From positions 1-19,161 of the forward strand of contig SWDL01000165.1 in assembly GCA_005116795.1 (NCBI GenBank): DNA of 19,161 nt, written 5' to 3'. Made by a program: the position numbers and the translations under genes. Below the pieces are notes generated by a model, which worked only from the letters and a program-made list of their open reading frames with translations, ran no database searches and was not told the origin of the DNA. Shown here one piece after another: positions 15,292 through 19,161 of the stretch; positions within the stretch are counted from its first letter, which is position 1; each line of letters begins with the position of its first letter. The DNA is from Nitrospira sp. (lineage in GTDB: Bacteria; Nitrospirota; Nitrospiria; Nitrospirales; Nitrospiraceae).

Positions 15292-15300
15292 GGGAGGGGG
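15292..15300 (+). promoter_or_regulatory. Shine-Dalgarno GGGAGGGGG for the PpiC lipoprotein
   Basis: A purine-rich GGGAGGGGG sits five bases before GTG 15306, too close to and downstream of ATG 15288 to serve that start. This favours the GTG. Confidence 0.5.
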
Positions 15301-15305
15301 CCTTG

Positions 15306-16208
15306 GTGCGAACACCTACGGACAGGACGCGACCGGGAGTCACGACAGTCTGGAGAGGACTGTGCGCGGCGCTGCTCCTGGCGCTGGCTGGCTGTCCGCA
15401 GCCGGTCCAGGATGCCCAGGTGCTGGTGATCGTCAACGGCAAGGCCATTTCCCTGGAAGACTTCAACCGGCGGTGGGCGGGACTCTCGCCGTCCATGCAA
15501 GCGCGCTACCGCACGATCGGCGGCGAACGCAAGTTCCTCGATGAACTGATCGGGGAGGAGTTGCTCCTTCAGGAAGGGCGGCGGCAGGGATTGGATCAGA
15601 GCGCGGCGATCCGCGAGCACATGGAACGGCTCAAAGAGCAACTCGTGCTCGATGAGCTCATGAAGCAAGCGCTCCACGCGACGGACGTGGTCTCCGATGC
15701 CGATGTCGAGGCCTACGTGATCGCGCATCCCGAATCGATTCGACAGTCACAGGTGGTGCATCTGGCGCACATCGTCGTGGCCACGCCTGAACAGGCGAGG
15801 GACATCAAGCGACGGTTGGATCAAGGTCAAGATTTCGGAGCTACCGCCAAAAAGTTTTCGTTTGATGTCGTCAGCCGCGGGAAAGGCGGCGAGCTGGGCC
15901 CCTACCGCGAGGGGGAGGGTTCGGCGACCGTCGAGCAGGCGTTCCTCCATCTCAAGGTGGGCGGTGTCAGTGAGCCGATTCAGACGGATAAGGGGTACCG
16001 GATCATCAAGATCGTGGGGCGAGAGCCGGAAGATCAAAAAAAGAAGACGCTGGCCAAGGTCCGACTGAAGCAGGAGCTGCAAGTCGAGATGCGGCGGAAA
16101 CGGTTTGAACAGTTCCAAGCCGCCCTTCGCGCCAACGCGAGCGTGCGGATGGCGGACGCTTCGAAGCTGGTGATCCAGGACGCCGGGACGTCCGCCCCCA
16201 CTCCGTAA
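15306..16208 (+). CDS. peptidyl-prolyl cis-trans isomerase lipoprotein (PpiC/PrsA-SurA type)
   Basis: A probable outer-envelope foldase of about 300 residues. The N-terminus has basic residues, a hydrophobic stretch and the lipobox LALAGC, so it should be lipidated and exported. A SurA/PrsA-like N-terminal region follows (VLVIVNGKAISLEDFNRRW, ELIGEELLLQEG). One parvulin domain runs over about VVHLAHIVVATPEQARDIKR to GYRIIKIVGRE, with GGELGPYREGEG and GGVSEPIQTDKG typical of PpiC rotamases. GTG 15306 is chosen because GGGAGGGGG lies just upstream; ATG 15288, overlapping the mfd stop as ATGA, is the alternative and adds six residues. The C-terminus is charged and probably helical. It forms a pair with the SurA-type gene 28 bases downstream. 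Confidence 0.88.
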   Translation: MRTPTDRTRPGVTTVWRGLCAALLLALAGCPQPVQDAQVLVIVNGKAISLEDFNRRWAGLSPSMQARYRTIGGERKFLDELIGEELLLQEGRRQGLDQSAAIREHMERLKEQLVLDELMKQALHATDVVSDADVEAYVIAHPESIRQSQVVHLAHIVVATPEQARDIKRRLDQGQDFGATAKKFSFDVVSRGKGGELGPYREGEGSATVEQAFLHLKVGGVSEPIQTDKGYRIIKIVGREPEDQKKKTLAKVRLKQELQVEMRRKRFEQFQAALRANASVRMADASKLVIQDAGTSAPTP

Positions 16209-16236
16209 TGTCCGGACGATCCAGACGCGTCACGCG

Positions 16237-17217
16237 ATGCTCACCATTGATCTAGACAGACGCTCACGACTCGCTGCGTGCGGGTCGTTCGGGATCGTGG
16301 TCTGTGCGGGCCTCATCCTGTGGGGTCTCCTCGGTCCGATCCGGCCCGCGGGAGCCGCGACGATGACCGATCGCATCGTGGCCATCGTCAACAAAGAACT
16401 GATTATGCAATCCGAGGTGCGGTCGGAGACCGCCGCGGAAGAGCCGCGGCTTCGTGAACAGTACAAAGGCGCCGAGCTCCAACGGCGACTCCAACAACTC
16501 GAATACATCGCCCTGAGTCGGATGATCGAGCGGAAGCTCCAGCTCCAGTGGGCCCAGGCTCGCGGCATGGACGTGTCCGAGGAGGAAGTGAGCCAAGCCA
16601 TCCGCCAGCTCGAAAAGCAGGGCGAGCGCGTCGACGAGAGCAATCCCAGGGAGCGGAAGGCGCTCAAAGAACAATTGGTCATGATGCGGGTCATGGACCG
16701 GGAGGTCCGTAGCAGCATCATGGTGCTCCAGCCTGAACTGGAGCGCTACTACGGCTCCCACCAGACGCGCTTCTCGTTGCCGGAGGAATATCGGATCAGT
16801 CAGATCCTCCTGAAGCAAAAAGCCGCCGAAGACGTCAAGGAGTTCCGGAAGCGGATTGCGTCGGTGCACGCGGCGCTCAAGAACGGGGGGGATTTTGCTG
16901 AAATCGCGCTCCAGCAGTCCGAGGGGGCCGAGTCGGTCAAAGGGGGCGCCCTCGGGTTTGTGCGGCAAGGGGAGCTGGAGCCGGAGATCGAACGGATCGT
17001 CTCAGGACTCGGGGCCGGTCAGATTTCCGCTCCCATCGAGACGAGTCAAGGGTGGCACATCATCCGGCTGGACGAGAAGAAGCCGTCACAGTTTCGTCCC
17101 TTTGCCCAAGTGAAGAATGAAATCCAGGGTCTGGTGCACCAGCAGAAGACCGAAGACCAGTACCAGCGTTGGATCGGTGACATCAAGCGCAAAGCCTTCA
17201 TCGAAGTGAAGTTCTAG
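16237..17217 (+). CDS. surA: SurA-type periplasmic chaperone / peptidyl-prolyl isomerase
   Basis: A 326-residue exported protein. After a short basic N-terminus there is a hydrophobic helix (FGIVVCAGLILWGLLG) and a likely signal-peptidase site around PAGAA-TM (about residue 41). The mature part starts MTDRIVAIVNKELIMQSEV, the SurA N-terminal signature, with the long helices of the chaperone module (LQQLEYIALSRMIERKLQLQ). One parvulin domain follows from about EEYRISQILLKQKA to GWHIIRLDEKKP, including GALGFVRQGELEPEIERIV. E. coli SurA has two parvulin domains; one is common outside Proteobacteria. It should guide outer-membrane proteins through the periplasm. Its TAG stop shares CTAG with the stop of the convergent engB gene. 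Confidence 0.9.
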   Translation: MLTIDLDRRSRLAACGSFGIVVCAGLILWGLLGPIRPAGAATMTDRIVAIVNKELIMQSEVRSETAAEEPRLREQYKGAELQRRLQQLEYIALSRMIERKLQLQWAQARGMDVSEEEVSQAIRQLEKQGERVDESNPRERKALKEQLVMMRVMDREVRSSIMVLQPELERYYGSHQTRFSLPEEYRISQILLKQKAAEDVKEFRKRIASVHAALKNGGDFAEIALQQSEGAESVKGGALGFVRQGELEPEIERIVSGLGAGQISAPIETSQGWHIIRLDEKKPSQFRPFAQVKNEIQGLVHQQKTEDQYQRWIGDIKRKAFIEVKF

Positions 17218-17840
17218 CCCGCCCCCTCTTGTCCCGTGTCTTTCTGCAGCAGGTCTCGAATGGCGGCCCACAGGTCGTCGCGCCCCTCGCGCGTCTTGGC
17301 CGAGAACAGCAGCACCGGTTCGAGCGGATCAAGCGCCAAGGTCTCACGAAGCACGGCGAGGGCCGGGGCGCGCTCCCGGCGGGTCAACTGATCGACCTTG
17401 GTGCCCACCACGACCCGCCTGAGCCCGAGCGCATGGAGCCATTGGCAGGTCTGCACATCATGGGAGGAGGGTCCGCGCACATCCACCAGGAAGATCACCC
17501 CACGGACCTGGGGACGGTTCTCCAGGTAGCGCTGGATCATCGGCCCCCACTCGGCCCGGACGGATTTGGACACTTTGGCGTAGCCGTACCCCGGCAGATC
17601 GATGAAAAAGAGCCGGGGGGCTTGGGTATCCGACAGGATCAGCCGAAAGAAATTAATGACACGGGTCTTGCCCGGCGTCCGGCTCACTTTGGCCAGGCCG
17701 TCTCGATTGGTGAGGGTGTTGATCAGCGAGGACTTGCCGACGTTGGACCGGCCGACACAGACGACCTCCGGCCAGCCGTCTGCCGGAAATTGTTCGGGTG
17801 TGGTGCAACTTTTGATAAACTCAGCCGAGAGGATCTTCAC
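17214..17840 (-). CDS. engB: ribosome-biogenesis GTPase EngB (YsxC/YihA)
   Basis: EngB is a small GTPase needed for assembly of the large ribosomal subunit. The GTPase motifs are complete: G1 GRSNVGKSSL, switch region TPGKTRVINFF, G3 DLPGYGYAKV, G4 TKVDQL and G5 FSAKTREG. From GTG 17840 (MKILSAEFIKSC), which has AGGAC just upstream and matches the family N-terminus, it is 208 residues. An ATG at 17879 would add 13 residues and overlap the divergent mtgA, which seems less likely. Its stop overlaps the surA stop by four bases on the opposite strand, so the two transcripts converge. Confidence 0.93.
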   Translation of the reverse strand: MKILSAEFIKSCTTPEQFPADGWPEVVCVGRSNVGKSSLINTLTNRDGLAKVSRTPGKTRVINFFRLILSDTQAPRLFFIDLPGYGYAKVSKSVRAEWGPMIQRYLENRPQVRGVIFLVDVRGPSSHDVQTCQWLHALGLRRVVVGTKVDQLTRRERAPALAVLRETLALDPLEPVLLFSAKTREGRDDLWAAIRDLLQKDTGQEGAG

Positions 17841-17881
17841 GCTGTCCTGTTCAATACGATGATGGCCGGGGGATGTCAACG

Positions 17882-18667
17882 ATGAAGCGCGCGTGGCTCC
17901 GGATCGGGCTCCTGTTTCTGGCGTCGGTCGGGTTGCCGCTGGCCGGTCTCGCCTGGTACTGGTTGGCCACCTTCCCCGATGTGCCGGTCCTCGCGAAACG
18001 GGCTCCTCTGGAGACGGCCCTGATGGCCGCCCGCAAAGCCGAGGCCGAGGAAGCCGGGAGACCCTACAGGCGGCAATGGACCTGGGTCCCGCTGGCCCAG
18101 ATCTCGCCGCACCTCCAACGGGCCGTCGTGGCGGCGGAGGACGCGACCTTCTTCTCTCATGAAGGGTTCGATTGGGAAGGGATCAAGGTCGCCATGGAGA
18201 GAAATCTGGAAGCGGGCAAGATCGAGCGAGGCGGCAGCACCATCACCCAGCAATTAGCCAAGAATCTCTATCTCACCCAGGACAAGAGCTTTTTCCGTAA
18301 GGCGCGCGAGGCGATGATTACCCGGGGACTCGAGCGGCACCTGCCCAAATCCCGCATTCTGGAGATCTACCTGAATGTGGCCGAATGGGGGGAAGGGGTG
18401 TACGGAACCGAAGCAGCCGCGCAACACTACTTCTTCAAATCGGCTCGGGACCTGACCGCTGATGAGTCGGCGCTGATGGCCGCCATGCTGCCGTCACCGC
18501 GCAAGTACGACCCCTTGCGGCTGACGCCCTTCCTCATCAAGCGCCAGCACCAGATCCTGTCGTGGATGAAGACCACCGCCATATCGGCCCCCGCGTCGCC
18601 CCCTGCCCATCCGCAGCCGGTGGAGGTGAAGGTGAAACGGAAACCCGCTCCTCACGCCAAGCCCTGA
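17882..18667 (+). CDS. mtgA: monofunctional peptidoglycan glycosyltransferase
   Basis: MtgA polymerises lipid II into glycan strands at the outer face of the inner membrane. The protein (261 residues from ATG 17882, or 264 from ATG 17873) has one N-terminal membrane anchor (IGLLFLASVGLPLAGLAWYW) and a complete GT51 domain. It includes the catalytic Glu in RAVVAAEDATFFSHEGFDW (E86 from 17882), GGSTITQQLAKNLYL, the KAREAMITRGLERHLPKSRI helix and EIYLNVAEWGEGVYGTEAAA. No penicillin-binding domain follows. The C-terminus is a proline- and lysine-rich tail (APASPPAHPQPVEVKVKRK) of unknown use. ATG 17882 is preferred because a G run lies at a better distance. It is divergent from engB with only about 41 bp between. 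Confidence 0.92.
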   Translation: MKRAWLRIGLLFLASVGLPLAGLAWYWLATFPDVPVLAKRAPLETALMAARKAEAEEAGRPYRRQWTWVPLAQISPHLQRAVVAAEDATFFSHEGFDWEGIKVAMERNLEAGKIERGGSTITQQLAKNLYLTQDKSFFRKAREAMITRGLERHLPKSRILEIYLNVAEWGEGVYGTEAAAQHYFFKSARDLTADESALMAAMLPSPRKYDPLRLTPFLIKRQHQILSWMKTTAISAPASPPAHPQPVEVKVKRKPAPHAKP

Positions 18668-18669
18668 AC

Positions 18670-18749
18670 GATTGAATCATCGGCTCAGTGATCCATGTGT
18701 TCATTGATTCAATGCGTCAATGACCCGATGAAACAATGGTTCAACGGCG
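18670..18749. repeat. degenerate eight-base-period tandem array, about ten units
   Basis: A core near CAATG recurs exactly every eight bases: GATTG 18670, CATCG 18678, CAGTG 18686, CATGT 18694, CATTG 18702, CAATG 18710, CAATG 18718, CGATG 18726, CAATG 18734, CAACG 18742. The array fills most of the gap between mtgA and the convergent VOC gene. ATTGAATCA (18671) and TGATTCAAT (18705) also form an inverted pair within it. Confidence 0.7.
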
Positions 18750-18763
18750 CCCTCGCTCAGCGT

Positions 18764-19161
18764 TCACAGTTCATCGTTGTGTGCTCCCGCGTCTCCCACG
18801 TGCGAAAAATCCCGCTCGCCGAAGATGGCGGATTCGTACCTGTACCACTTAAACTCCAGCAGATTGTGGGCGGGATCCTCAAGGAAGAAGGTGCCGTGCT
18901 CCGCCCGGGTGCCGGGAAAGCGACGTGTGGGCTGCCGGTAGAACGGGAGTCCCTTCTCCCTGGCCCGATCCGCAAGAGCCTGCCAGTCCGCTTCCGACGA
19001 GAAAATCAGCCCGAAGTGACGGGGATAGATTCCCCTCTGCTCGTCGGCGCGTTTTTCCGTCAGATGCGCCACGAGTTGATTCCCGGTTAGTCCGAGCGTG
19101 AGAGCAGTCTTGGACTCACGACCCAGCTCGCAGCCCAACCCGTCCACGAAAAACTTCTTCG
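18764..19161 (-). CDS. VOC-family (glyoxalase/dioxygenase-like) protein, 5' end beyond the window
   Basis: The frame is open to the right edge and starts outside the window; the visible part is about 132 residues. It begins KKFFVDGLGCELGRESKTAL, the usual first strand of a vicinal-oxygen-chelate domain. It ends with EHGTFFLEDPAHNLLEFKWY and a short tail (RYESAIFGERDFSHVG). The family includes glyoxalases, fosfomycin-type resistance enzymes and dioxygenases. The Glu in LLEFKWY is in the position of a metal ligand, but substrate cannot be predicted. It is convergent with mtgA. Confidence 0.85.
   Translation of the reverse strand, partial: KKFFVDGLGCELGRESKTALTLGLTGNQLVAHLTEKRADEQRGIYPRHFGLIFSSEADWQALADRAREKGLPFYRQPTRRFPGTRAEHGTFFLEDPAHNLLEFKWYRYESAIFGERDFSHVGDAGAHNDEL

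Noticed and set aside
18671..18713. ATTGAATCA/TGATTCAAT inverted repeat as a terminator
   Set aside because: The arms are nine bases with a 25-base loop, AT-rich, and no T run follows. The eight-base periodicity explains the pairing better.

Overview
This is a GC-rich, gene-dense bacterial window that looks like a member of the Nitrospirota, probably Nitrospira or a relative. The guess rests on gene style and order: a very large multi-PAS hybrid kinase, a heptose locus running into mfd and two SurA/PpiC foldases, and short degenerate tandem repeats between genes. No single marker proves the genus. I saw no rRNA, tRNA or CRISPR array.

Positions 1-4720 carry a minus-strand two-component operon: a soluble hybrid histidine kinase of about 1328 residues (six PAS, one GAF, HisKA/HATPase, receiver), whose stop codon overlaps the start of a single-domain response regulator. 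The regulator is broken by a frameshift at a ten-base G run, and the kinase carries a seven-unit CTG/CAG microsatellite coding for seven alanines. An in-frame Shine-Dalgarno/ATG and a stop codon lie upstream of the kinase.

Positions 4719-7262 are a decayed region. The C-terminal part of an HD-GYP protein is cut off by an ISL3-type insertion sequence (5319-6390) that has 26-bp perfect inverted ends but a ruined transposase. Beyond it lie an unrecognised four-helix membrane protein and the remnant of a Gp49/HigB-like toxin gene.

Positions 7263-8958 hold, on the minus strand, an orphan CRISPR-associated CARF protein (TIGR02710/Csm6-like) whose HEPN motif looks degenerate, followed by a 35-residue membrane miniprotein. 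Seven-base TCACNNN repeat arrays lie on both sides of the CARF gene.

Positions 8959-17217 form a long plus-strand series: gmhA, a translationally coupled protein with a deoxyhypusine-synthase-like look, a SprT-like zinc protein, rfaE2, mfd, and two periplasmic peptidyl-prolyl isomerases (a lipoprotein and a SurA-type chaperone). GmhA and RfaE2 supply two steps of ADP-heptose synthesis for LPS, and the two foldases serve envelope biogenesis.

Positions 17214-19161 hold engB (minus, sharing a CTAG stop with surA), divergent mtgA (plus), an eight-base-period repeat array, and the 3' part of a VOC/glyoxalase gene that runs off the right edge.
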